Assembly: GCA_945643635.1 (NCBI GenBank)
Contig: CALZFC010000166.1
Span: 1-64,000 of the forward strand
Direction: 5' to 3'
DNA from: Allodiplogaster sudhausi
Lineage: Eukaryota > Nematoda > Chromadorea > Rhabditida > Diplogasteridae
Length of the DNA stretch: 64,000 bases
Shown here: positions 22,876 through 36,000 of the stretch, piece after piece
Layout of the letters: every line of letters begins with the position of its first letter
Position numbering within the stretch: the stretch's first letter is position 1
Position numbers and translations under genes: made by a program
The notes under the pieces: generated by a model
What the model saw: the letters and a program-made list of their open reading frames with translations, nothing else
What the model was told of the DNA's origin: nothing
The model's database searches: none

Positions 22876-25800
22876 TTTAAAGAGGGACGAGAATTAGTGT
22901 TGGTAATGTATGTATGTACATAGAGATCCCAGGTGTAACCAAAAATGTACAAGGATTTAAGATAATATGGGCATGAGCAGTGTTGAATTCCTGTTTTTGG
23001 CATGACAAAGAAGAGAGAAAAGCAGGAAATTTCATGAAAAAAGTCCAGCCTACAGCCATTTTAAAGAGGGACGAGAATTAGTGTTGGTAGTTGCAAGACA
23101 CTGAATGTATGTATGTACATAGAGATCCCAGGTGTAACCAAAAATGTACAAGGATTTAAGATAATATGGGCATGAGCAGTGTTGAATTCCTGTTTTTGGC
23201 ATGACAAAGAAGAGAGAAAAGCAGGAAATTTCATGAAAAAAGTCCAGCCTACAGCCATTTTAAAGAGGGACGTGAATTAGTGTTGGTAATGTATGTATGT
23301 ACATAGAGATCCCAGGTGTAACCAAAAATGTTCAAGGATTTATGATAATATGGGCATGAGCAGTGTTGAATTCCCGCTTTTGGCATGACAAAGAAGAGAG
23401 AAAAGCAGGAAATATCAAGAAAAAAGTCCAGCCTACAGCCATTTTAAGAGGAGCAGAGAATTAGTGTTGGCAGTTGCAAGACACTGAATGTATGTATGTA
23501 CATAGAGATCCCAGGTGTAACCAAAAATGTACAAGGATTTATGATAATATGGGCATGAGCAGTGTTGAATTCCCGCTTTTGGCATGACAAAGAAGAGAGA
23601 AAAGCAGGAAATTTCATGAAAAAAGTCCAGCCTACAGCCATTTTAAAGAGGGACAGAGAATTAGTGTTGGTAGTTGCAAGACACTGAATGTATGTATGTA
23701 CATAGAGATCCCAGGTGTAACCAAAAATGTACAAGGATTTAAGATAATATGGGCATGAGCAGTGTTGAATTCCGGTTTTTGGCATGACAAAGAAGAGAGA
23801 AAAGCAGGAAATTTCATGAAAAAAGTCCAGCCTACAGCCATTTTAAAGAGGGAGAGAGAATTAGTGTTGGTAGTTGCAAGACACTGAATGTATGTATGTA
23901 CATAGAGATCCCAGGTGTAACCAAAAATGTACAAGGATTTATGATAATATGGGCATGAGCAGTGTTGAATTCCCGCTTTTGGCATGACAAAGAAGAGAGA
24001 AAAGCAGGAAAATCAAGAAAAAAGTCCAGCCTACAGCCATTTTAAAGAGGAGCAGAGAATTAGTGTTGGCAGTTGCAAGACACTGAATGTATGTATGTAC
24101 ATAGAGATCCCAGGTGTAACCAAAAATGTACAAGGATTTAAGATAATATGGGCATGAGCAGTGTTGAATTCCTGTTTTTGGCATGACAAAGAAGAGAGAA
24201 AAGCAGGAAATTTCATGAAAAAAGTCCAGCCTACAGCCATTTTAAAGAGGGACGAGAATTAGTGTTGGTAATGTATGTATGTACATAGAGATCCCAGGTG
24301 TAACCAAAAATGTACAAGGATTTAAGATAATATGGGCATGAGCAGTGTTGAATTCCTGTTTTTGGCATGACAAAGAAGAGAGAAAAGCAGGAAATTTCAT
24401 GAAAAAAGTCCAGCCTACAGCCATTTTAAAGAGGGACAGAGAATTAGTGTTGGTAGTTGCAAGACACTGAATGTATGTATGTACATAGAGATCCCAGGTG
24501 TAACCAAAAATGTACAAGGATTTAAGATAATATGGGCATGAGCAGTGTTGAATTCCGGTTTTTGGCATGACAAAGAAGAGAGAAAAGCAGGAAATTTCAT
24601 GAAAAAAGTCCAGCCTACAGCCATTTTAAAGAGGGAGAGAGAATTAGTGTTGGTAGTTGCAAGACACTGAATGTATGTATGTACATAGAGATCCCAGGTG
24701 TAACCAAAAATGTACAAGGATTTATGATAATATGGGCATGAGCAGTGTTGAATTCCCGCTTTTGGCATGACAAAGAAGAGAGAAAAGCAGGAAAATCAAG
24801 AAAAAAGTCCAGCCTACAGCCATTTTAAAGAGGAGCAGAGAATTAGTGTTGGCAGTTGCAAGACACTGAATGTATGTATGTACATAGAGATCCCAGGTGT
24901 AACCAAAAATGTACAAGGATTTAAGATAATATGGGCATGAGCAGTGTTGAATTCCTGTTTTTGGCATGACAAAGAAGAGAGAAAAGCAGGAAATTTCATG
25001 AAAAAAGTCCAGCCTACAGCCATTTTAAAGAGGGACAGAGAATTAGTGTTGGCAGTTGCAAGACACTGAATGTATGTATGTACATAGAGATCCCAGGTGT
25101 AACCAAAAATGTACAAGGATTTAAGATAATATGGGCATGAGCAGTGTTGAATTCCTGTTTTTGGCATGACAAAGAAGAGAGAAAAGCAGGAAATTTCATG
25201 AAAAAAGTCCAGCCTACAGCCATTTTAAAGAGGGACGAGAATTAGTGTTGGTTATGTATGTATGTACATAGAGATCCCAGGTGTAACCAAAAATGTTCAA
25301 GGATTTATGATAATATGGGCATGAGCAGTGTTGAATTCCCGCTTTTGGCATGACAAAGAAGAGAGAAAAGCAGGAAATATCAAGAAAAAAGTCCAGCCTA
25401 CAGCCATTTTAAAGAGGAGCAGAGAATTAGTGTTGGCAGTTGCAAGACACTGAATGTATGTATGTACATAGAGATCCCAGGTGTAACCAAAAATGTACAA
25501 GGATTTAAGATAATATGGGCATGAGCAGTGTTGAATTCCTGTTTTTGGCATGACAAAGAAGAGAGAAAAGCAGGAAATTTCATGAAAAAAGTCCAGCCTA
25601 CAGCCATTTTAAAGAGGGACAGAGAATTAGTGTTGGTAGTTGCAAGACACTGAATGTATGTATGTACATAGAGATCCCAGGTGTAACCAAAAATGTACAA
25701 GGATTTAAGATAATATGGGCATGAGCAGTGTTGAATTCCTGCTTTTGGCATGACAAAGAAGAGAGAAAAGCAGGAAATTTCATGAAAAAAGTCCAGCCTA

Positions 25801-28800
25801 CAGCCATTTTAAAGAGGGACAGAGAATTAGTGTTGGTAGTTGCAAGACACTGAATGTATGTATGTACATAGAGATCCCAGGTGTAACCAAAAATGTACAA
25901 GGATTTAAGATAATATGGGCATGAGCAGTGTTGAATTCCGTTTTTGGCATGACAAAGAAGAGAGAAAAGCAGGAAATTTCATGAAAAAAGTCCAGCCTAC
26001 AGCCATTTTAAAGAGGGAGAGAGAATTAGTGTTGGTAGTTGCAAGACACTGAATGTATGTATGTACATAGAGATCCCAGGTGTAACCAAAAATGTACAAG
26101 GATTTAAGATAATATGGGCATGAGCAGTGTTGAATTCCTGTTTTTGGCATGACAAAGAAGAGAGAAAAGCAGGAAATTTCATGAAAAAAGTCCAGCCTAC
26201 AGCCATTTTAAAGAGGGACGAGAATTAGTGTTGGTAGTTGCAAGACACTGAATGTATGTATGTACATAGAGATCCCAGGTGTAACCAAAAATGTACAAGG
26301 ATTTAAGATAATATGGGCATGAGCAGTGTTGAATTCCTGTTTTTGGCATGACAAAGAAGAGAGAAAAGCAGGAAATTTCATGAAAAAAGTCCAGCCTACA
26401 GCCATTTTAAAGAGGGACGTGAATTAGTGTTGGTAATTTATGTATGTACATAGAGATCCCAGGTGTAACCAAAAATGTTCAAGGATTTATGATAATATGG
26501 GCATGAGCAGTGTTGAATTCCCGCTTTTGGCATGACAAAGAAGAGAGAAAAGCAGGAAATATCAAGAAAAAAGTCCAGCCTACAGCCATTTTAAGAGGAG
26601 CAGAGAATTAGTGTTGGCAGTTGCAAGACACTGAATGTATGTATGTACATAGAGATCCCAGGTGTAACCAAAAATGTACAAGGATTTATGATAATATGGG
26701 CATGAGCAGTGTTGAATTCCCGCTTTTGGCATGACAAAGAAGAGAGAAAAGCAGGAAATTTCATGAAAAAAGTCCAGCCTACAGCCATATTAAAGAGGGA
26801 CAGAGAATTAGTGTTGGTAGTTGCAAGACACTGAATGTATGTATGTACATAGAGATCCCAGGTGTAACCAAAAATGTACAAGGATTTAAGATAATATGGG
26901 CATGAGCAGTGTTGAATTCCGGTTTTTGGCATGACAAAGAAGAGAGAAAAGCAGGAAATTTCATGAAAAAAGTCCAGCCTACAGCCATTTTAAAGAGGGA
27001 GAGAGAATTAGTGTTGGTAGTTGCAAGACACTGAATGTATGTATGTACATAGAGATCCCAGGTGTAACCAAAAATGTACAAGGATTTATGATAATATGGG
27101 CATGAGCAGTGTTGAATTCCCGCTTTTGGCATGACAAAGAAGAGAGAAAAGCAGGAAAATCAAGAAAAAAGTCCAGCCTACAGCCATTTTAAAGAGGACA
27201 GAGAATTAGTGTTGGCAGTTGCAAGACACTGAATGTATGTATGTACATAGAGATCCCAGGTGTAACCAAAAATGTACAAGGATTTAAGATAATATGGGCA
27301 TGAGCAGTGTTGAATTCCTGTTTTTGGCATGACAAAGAAGAGAGAAAAGCAGGAAATTTCATGAAAAAAGTCCAGCCTACAGCCATTTTAAAGAGGGACG
27401 AGAATTAGTGTTGGTAGTTGCAAGACACTGAATGTATGTATGTACATAGAGATCCCAGGTGTAACCAAAAATGTACAAGGATTTATGATAATATGGGCAT
27501 GAGCAGTGTTGAATTCCCGCTTTTGGCATGACAAAGAAGAGAGAAAAGCAGGAAATATCAAGAAAAAAGTCCAGCCTACAGCCATTTTAAGAGGAGCAGA
27601 GAATTAGTGTTGGCAGTTGCAAGACACTGAATGTATGTATGTACATAGAGATCCCAGGTGTAACCAAAAATGTACAAGGATTTAAGATAATATGGGCATG
27701 AGCAGTGTTGAATTCCTGTTTTTGGCATGACAAAGAAGAGAGAAAAGCAGGAAATTTCATGAAAAAAGTCCAGCCTACAGCCATTTTAAAGAGGGACAGA
27801 GAATTAGTGTTGGCAGTTGCAAGACACTGAATGTATGTATGTACATAGAGATCCCAGGTGTAACCAAAAATGTACAAGGATTTATGATAATATGGGCATG
27901 AGCAGTGTTGAATTCCCGCTTTTGGCATGACAAAGAAGAGAGAAAAGCAGGAAATCAAGAAAAAAGTCCAGCCTACAGCCATTTTAAAGAGGAGCAGAGA
28001 ATTAGTGTTGGCAGTTGCAAGACACTGAATGTATGTATGTACATAGAGATCCCAGGTGTAACCAAAAATGTACAAGGATTTAAGATAATATGGGCATGAG
28101 CAGTGTTGAATTCCTGTTTTTGGCATGACAAAGAAGAGAGAAAAGCAGGAAATTTCATGAAAAAAGTCCAGCCTACAGCCATTTTAAAGAGGGACGTGAA
28201 TTAGTGTTGGTAATGTATGTATGTACACAGAGATCCCAGGTGTAACCAAAAATGTACAAGGATTTAAGATAATATGGGCATGAGCAGTGTTGAATTCCTG
28301 TTTTTGGCATGACAAAGAAGAGAGAAAAGCAGGAAATTTCATGAAAAAAGTCCAGCCTACAGCCATTTTAAAGAGGGACAGAGAATTAGTGTTGGTAGTT
28401 GCAAGACACTGAATGTATGTATGTACATAGAGATCCCAGGTGTAACCAAAAATGTACAAGGATTTAAGATAATATGGGCATGAGCAGTGTTGAATTCCTG
28501 TTTTTGGCATGACAAAGAAGAGAGAAAAGCAGGAAATTTCATGAAAAAAGTCCAGCCTACAGCCATTTTAAAGAGGGACGAGAATTAGTGTTGGTAGTTG
28601 CAAGACACTGAATGTATGTATGTACATAGAGATCCCAGGTGTAACCAAAAATGTACAAGGATTTAAGATAATATGGGCATGAGCAGTGTTGAATTCCTGT
28701 TTTTGGCATGACAAAGAAGAGAGAAAAGCAGGAAATTTCATGAAAAAAGTCCAGCCTACAGCCATTTTAAAGAGGGACGTGAATTAGTGTTGGTAATTTA

Positions 28801-30540
28801 TGTATGTACATAGAGATCCCAGGTGTAACCAAAAATGTACAAGGATTTATGATAATATGGGCATGAGCAGTGTTGAATTCCCGCTTTTGGCATGACAAAG
28901 AAGAGAGAAAAGCAGGAAATATCAAGAAAAAAGTCCAGCCTACAGCCATTTTAAGAGGAGCAGAGAATTAGTGTTGGCAGTTGCAAGACACTGAATGTAT
29001 GTATGTACATAGAGATCCCAGGTGTAACCAAAAATGTACAAGGATTTATGATAATATGGGCATGAGCAGTGTTGAATTCCCGCTTTTGGCATGACAAAGA
29101 AGAGAGAAAAGCAGGAAATTTCATGAAAAAAGTCCAGCCTACAGCCATTTTAAAGAGGGACAGAGAATTAGTGTTGGTAGTTGCAAGACACTGAATGTAT
29201 GTATGTACATAGAGATCCCAGGTGTAACCAAAAATGTACAAGGATTTAAGATAATATGGGCATGAGCAGTGTTGAATTCCGGTTTTTGGCATGACAAAGA
29301 AGAGAGAAAAGCAGGAAATTTCATGAAAAAAGTCCAGCCTACAGCCATTTTAAAGAGGGACGTGAATTAGTGTTGGTAATTTATGTATGTACATAGAGAT
29401 CCCAGGTGTAACCAAAAATGTTCAAGGATTTATGATAATATGGGCATGAGCAGTGTTGAATTCCCGCTTTTGGCATGACAAAGAAGAGAGAAAAGCAGGA
29501 AATATCAAGAAAAAAGTCCAGCCTACAGCCATTTTAAGAGGAGCAGAGAATTAGTGTTGGCAGTTGCAAGACACTGAATGTATGTATGTACATAGAGATC
29601 CCAGGTGTAACCAAAAATGTACAAGGATTTATGATAATATGGGCATGAGCAGTGTTGAATTCCCGCTTTTGGCATGACAAAGAAGAGAGAAAAGCAGGAA
29701 ATTTCATGAAAAAAGTCCAGCCTACAGCCATTTTAAAGAGGGACAGAGAATTAGTGTTGGTAGTTGCAAGACACTGAATGTATGTATGTACATAGAGATC
29801 CCAGGTGTAACCAAAAATGTACAAGGATTTAAGATAATATGGGCATGAGCAGTGTTGAATTCCGGTTTTTGGCATGACAAAGAAGAGAGAAAAGCAGGAA
29901 ATTTCATGAAAAAAGTCCAGCCTACAGCCATTTTAAAGAGGAGAGAGAATTAGTGTTGGTAGTTGCAAGACACTGAATGTATGTATGTACATAGAGATCC
30001 CAGGTGTAACCAAAAATGTACAAGGATTTATGATAATATGGGCATGAGCAGTGTTGAATTCCCGCTTTTGGCATGACAAAGAAGAGAGAAAAGCAGGAAA
30101 ATCAAGAAAAAAGTCCAGCCTACAGCCATTTTAAAGAGGAGCAGAGAATTAGTGTTGGCAGTTGCAAGACACTGAATGTATGTATGTACATAGAGATCCC
30201 AGGTGTAACCAAAAATGTACAAGGATTTAAGATAATATGGGCATGAGCAGTGTTGAATTCCTGTTTTTGGCATGACAAAGAAGAGAGAAAAGCAGGAAAT
30301 TTCATGAAAAAAGTCCAGCCTACAGCCATTTTAAAGAGGGACGAGAATTAGTGTTGGTAGTTGCAAGACACTGAATGTATGTATGTACATAGAGATCCCA
30401 GGTGTAACCAAAAATGTACAAGGATTTATGATAATATGGGCATGAGCAGTGTTGAATTCCCGCTTTTGGCATGACAAAGAAGAGAGAAAAGCAGGAAATA
30501 TCAAGAAAAAAGTCCAGCCTACAGCCATTTTAAGAGGAGC
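22876..30540 (+). repeat. Homogenised satellite, mosaic of HOR fragments
   Basis: Near-identical monomers in changing orders. The block 28182-29348 matches 37128-38294 at a constant offset of 8946 bp. A three-monomer segment of 583 bp (184+199+200) is tandemly repeated at about 28766-29931. Subtypes combine freely: GGGACGAG appears both with the short GTTGGTAATG form and with the full GTTGGTAGTTGCAAG form (26219, 27399, 28578, 30351). One short unit reads GTTGGTTATGTATG (near 25250). No gene content. Confidence 0.94.
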
Positions 30541-33500
30541 AGAGAATTAGTGTTGGCAGTTGCAAGACACTGAATGTATGTATGTACATAGAGATCCCAG
30601 GTGTAACCAAAAATGTACAAGGATTTAAGATAATATGGGCATGAGCAGTGTTGAATTCCTGTTTTTGGCATGACAAAGAAGAGAGAAAAGCAGGAAATTT
30701 CATGAAAAAAGTCCAGCCTACAGCCATTTTAAAGAGGGACAGAGAATTAGTGTTGGCAGTTGCAAGACACTGAATGTATGTATGTACATAGAGATCCCAG
30801 GTGTAACCAAAAATGTACAAGGATTTAAGATAATATGGGCATGAGCAGTGTTGAATTCCTGTTTTTGGCATGACAAAGAAGAGAGAAAAGCAGGAAATTT
30901 CATGAAAAAAGTCCAGCCTACAGCCATTTTAAAGAGGGACGTGAATTAGTGTTGGTAATGTATGTATGTACATAGAGATCCCAGGTGTAACCAAAAATGT
31001 TCAAGGATTTATGATAATATGGGCATGAGCAGTGTTGAATTCCCGCTTTTGGCATGACAAAGAAGAGAGAAAAGCAGGAAATATCAAGAAAAAAGTCCAG
31101 CCTACAGCCATTTTAAAGAGGAGCAGAGAATTAGTGTTGGCAGTTGCAAGACACTGAATGTATGTATGTACATAGAGATCCCAGGTGTAACCAAAAATGT
31201 ACAAGGATTTAAGATAATATGGGCATGAGCAGTGTTGAATTCCTGTTTTTGGCATGACAAAGAAGAGAGAAAAGCAGGAAATTTCATGAAAAAAGTCCAG
31301 CCTACAGCCATTTTAAAGAGGGACAGAGAATTAGTGTTGGTAGTTGCAAGACACTGAATGTATGTATGTACATAGAGATCCCAGGTGTAACCAAAAATGT
31401 ACAAGGATTTAAGATAATATGGGCATGAGCAGTGTTGAATTCCTGTTTTTGGCATGACAAAGAAGAGAGAAAAGCAGGAAATTTCATGAAAAAAGTCCAG
31501 CCTACAGCCATTTTAAAGAGGGACGAGAATTAGTGTTGGTAGTTGCAAGACACTGAATGTATGTATGTACATAGAGATCCCAGGTGTAACCAAAAATGTA
31601 CAAGGATTTATGATAATATGGGCATGAGCAGTGTTGAATTCCCGCTTTTGGCATGACAAAGAAGAGAGAAAAGCAGGAAATATCAAGAAAAAAGTCCAGC
31701 CTACAGCCATTTTAAGAGGAGCAGAGAATTAGTGTTGGCAGTTGCAAGACACTGAATGTATGTATGTACATAGAGATCCCAGGTGTAACCAAAAATGTAC
31801 AAGGATTTATGATAATATGGGCATGAGCAGTGTTGAATTCCCGCTTTTGGCATGACAAAGAAGAGAGAAAAGCAGGAAATTTCATGAAAAAAGTCCAGCC
31901 TACAGCCATTTTAAAGAGGGACAGAGAATTAGTGTTGGTAGTTGCAAGACACTGAATGTATGTATGTACATAGAGATCCCAGGTGTAACCAAAAATGTAC
32001 AAGGATTTATGATAATATGGGCATGAGCAGTGTTGAATTCCCGCTTTTGGCATGACAAAGAAGAGAGAAAAGCAGGAAATTTCATGAAAAAAGTCCAGCC
32101 TACAGCCATTTTAAAGAGGGACAGAGAATTAGTGTTGGTAATGTATGTATGTACATAGAGATCCCAGGTGTAACCAAAAATGTACAAGGATTTAAGATAA
32201 TATGGGCATGAGCAGTGTTGAATTCCTGTTTTTGGCATGACAAAGAAGAGAGAAAAGCAGGAAATTTCATGAAAAAAGTCCAGCCTACAGCCATTTTAAA
32301 GAGGGACGAGAATTAGTGTTGGTAATGTATGTATGTACATAGAGATCCCAGGTGTAACCAAAAATGTACAAGGATTTAAGATAATATGGGCATGAGCAGT
32401 GTTGAATTCCTGTTTTTGGCATGACAAAGAAGAGAGAAAAGCAGGAAATTTCATGAAAAAAGTCCAGCCTACAGCCATTTTAAAGAGGAGCAGAGAATTA
32501 GTGTTGGCAGTTGCAAGACACTGAATGTATGTATGTACATAGAGATCCCAGGTGTAACCAAAAATGTACAAGGATTTAAGATAATATGGGCATGAGCAGT
32601 GTTGAATTCCTGTTTTTGGCATGACAAAGAAGAGAGAAAAGCAGGAAATTTCATGAAAAAAGTCCAGCCTACAGCCATTTTAAAGAGGGACGAGAATTAG
32701 TGTTGGTAATGTATGTATGTACATAGAGATCCCAGGTGTAACCAAAAATGTACAAGGATTTAAGATAATATGGGCATGAGCAGTGTTGAATTCCTGTTTT
32801 TGGCATGACAAAGAAGAGAGAAAAGCAGGAAATTTCATGAAAAAAGTCCAGCCTACAGCCATTTTAAAGAGGGACGAGAATTAGTGTTGGTAATGTATGT
32901 ATGTACATAGAGATCCCAGGTGTAACCAAAAATGTACAAGGATTTATGATAATATGGGCATGAGCAGTGTTGAATTCCCGCTTTTGGCATGACAAAGAAG
33001 AGAGAAAAGCAGGAAATATCAAGAAAAAAGTCCAGCCTACAGCCATTTTAAAGAGGAGCAGAGAATTAGTGTTGGCAGTTGCAAGACACTGAATGTATGT
33101 ATGTACATAGAGATCCCAGGTGTAACCAAAAATGTACAAGGATTTAAGATAATATGGGCATGAGCAGTGTTGAATTCCTGTTTTTGGCATGACAAAGAAG
33201 AGAGAAAAGCAGGAAATTTCATGAAAAAAGTCCAGCCTACAGCCATTTTAAAGAGGGACAGAGAATTAGTGTTGGCAGTTGCAAGACACTGAATGTATGT
33301 ATGTACATAGAGATCCCAGGTGTAACCAAAAATGTACAAGGATTTAAGATAATATGGGCATGAGCAGTGTTGAATTCCTGTTTTTGGCATGACAAAGAAG
33401 AGAGAAAAGCAGGAAATTTCATGAAAAAAGTCCAGCCTACAGCCATTTTAAAGAGGGACGTGAATTAGTGTTGGTAATGTATGTATGTACATAGAGATCC

Positions 33501-36000
33501 CAGGTGTAACCAAAAATGTACAAGGATTTATGATAATATGGGCATGAGCAGTGTTGAATTCCCGCTTTTGGCATGACAAAGAAGAGAGAAAAGCAGGAAA
33601 TATCAAGAAAAAAGTCCAGCCTACAGCCATTTTAAAGAGGAGCAGAGAATTAGTGTTGGCAGTTGCAAGACACTGAATGTATGTATGTACATAGAGATCC
33701 CAGGTGTAACCAAAAATGTACAAGGATTTAAGATAATATGGGCATGAGCAGTGTTGAATTCCTGTTTTTGGCATGACAAAGAAGAGAGAAAAGCAGGAAA
33801 TTTCATGAAAAAAGTCCAGCCTACAGCCATTTTAAAGAGGGACAGAGAATTAGTGTTGGTAGTTGCAAGACACTGAATGTATGTATGTACATAGAGATCC
33901 CAGGTGTAACCAAAAATGTACAAGGATTTAAGATAATATGGGCATGAGCAGTGTTGAATTCCTGTTTTTGGCATGACAAAGAAGAGAGAAAAGCAGGAAA
34001 TTTCATGAAAAAAGTCCAGCCTACAGCCATTTTAAAGAGGGACAGAGAATTAGTGTTGGTAGTTGCAAGACACTGAATGTATGTATGTACATAGAGATCC
34101 CAGGTGTAACCAAAAATGTACAAGGATTTATGATAATATGGGCATGAGCAGTGTTGAATTCCCGCTTTTGGCATGACAAAGAAGAGAGAAAAGCAGGAAA
34201 TATCATGAAAAAAGTCCAGCCTACAGCCATTTTAAGAGGAGCAGAGAATTAGTGTTGGCAGTTGCAAGACACTGAATGTATGTATGTACATAGAGATCCC
34301 AGGTGTAACCAAAAATGTACAAGGATTTATGATAATATGGGCATGAGCAGTGTTGAATTCCCGCTTTTGGCATGACAAAGAAGAGAGAAAAGCAGGAAAT
34401 TTCATGAAAAAAGTCCAGCCTACAGCCATTTTAAAGAGGGACAGAGAATTAGTGTTGGTAGTTGCAAGACACTGAATGTATGTATGTACATAGAGATCCC
34501 AGGTGTAACCAAAAATGTACAAGGATTTAAGATAATATGGGCATGAGCAGTGTTGAATTCCCGCTTTTGGCATGACAAAGAAGAGAGAAAAGCAGGAAAT
34601 TTCATGAAAAAAGTCCAGCCTACAGCCATTTTAAAGAGGGACGAGAATTAGTGTTGGTAATGTATGTATGTACATAGAGATCCCAGGTGTAACCAAAAAT
34701 GTACAAGGATTTAAGATAATATGGGCATGAGCAGTGTTGAATTCCTGTTTTTGGCATGACAAAGAAGAGAGAAAAGCAGGAAATTTCATGAAAAAAGTCC
34801 AGCCTACAGCCATTTTAAAGAGGGACGAGAATTAGTGTTGGTAATGTATGTATGTACATAGAGATCCCAGGTGTAACCAAAAATGTACAAGGATTTAAGA
34901 TAATATGGGCATGAGCAGTGTTGAATTCCTGTTTTTGGCATGACAAAGAAGAGAGAAAAGCAGGAAATTTCATGAAAAAAGTCCAGCCTACAGCCATTTT
35001 AAAGAGGAGCAGAGAATTAGTGTTGGCAGTTGCAAGACACTGAATGTATGTATGTACATAGAGATCCCAGGTGTAACCAAAAATGTACAAGGATTTAAGA
35101 TAATATGGGCATGAGCAGTGTTGAATTCCTGTTTTTGGCATGACAAAGAAGAGAGAAAAGCAGGAAATTTCATGAAAAAAGTCCAGCCTACAGCCATTTT
35201 AAAGAGGGACAGAGAATTAGTGTTGGTAATGTATGTATGTACATAGAGATCCCAGGTGTAACCAAAAATGTACAAGGATTTAAGATAATATGGGCATGAG
35301 CAGTGTTGAATTCCTGTTTTTGGCATGACAAAGAAGAGAGAAAAGCAGGAAATTTCATGAAAAAAGTCCAGCCTACAGCCATTTTAAAGAGGGACGAGAA
35401 TTAGTGTTGGTAATGTATGTATGTACATAGAGATCCCAGGTGTAACCAAAAATGTACAAGGATTTATGATAATATGGGCATGAGCAGTGTTGAATTCCCG
35501 CTTTTGGCATGACAAAGAAGAGAGAAAAGCAGGAAATATCAAGAAAAAAGTCCAGCCTACAGCCATTTTAAAGAGGAGCAGAGAATTAGTGTTGGCAGTT
35601 GCAAGACACTGAATGTATGTATAGAGATCCCAGGTGTAACCAAAAATGTACAAGGATTTAAGATAATATGGGCATGAGCAGTGTTGAATTCCTGTTTTTG
35701 GCATGACAAAGAAGAGAGAAAAGCAGGAAATTTCATGAAAAAAGTCCAGCCTACAGCCATTTTAAAGAGGGACAGAGAATTAGTGTTGGTAGTTGCAAGA
35801 CACTGAATGTATGTATGTACATAGAGATCCCAGGTGTAACCAAAAATGTACAAGGATTTAAGATAATATGGGCATGAGCAGTGTTGAATTCCTGTTTTTG
35901 GCATGACAAAGAAGAGAGAAAAGCAGGAAATTTCATGAAAAAAGTCCAGCCTACAGCCATTTTAAAGAGGGACGAGAATTAGTGTTGGTAGTTGCAAGAC
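30541..36000 (+). repeat. Higher-order repeat of about 2.52 kb, two copies plus a partial third
   Basis: Equivalent reverse-strand ATG sites repeat at 30871/33390/35904, 31255/33774, 31455/33974, 31710/34230, 32053/34573, 32622/35141 and 33446/35960, giving offsets of 2519-2520 bp, or 2514 bp where the third copy has a 6-bp deletion (GAATGTATGTATAGAG near 35615-35630, lacking six bases of the TATG/TACATA block). After about 35.96 kb the third copy skips 584 bp and resumes at an offset of 1929-1930 to copy 2 and 4449-4450 to copy 1, continuing to about 37.13 kb. Short monomers are frequent, and one (near 32138) combines GGGACAGAG with the 15-bp deletion, a recombinant type. Confidence 0.88.
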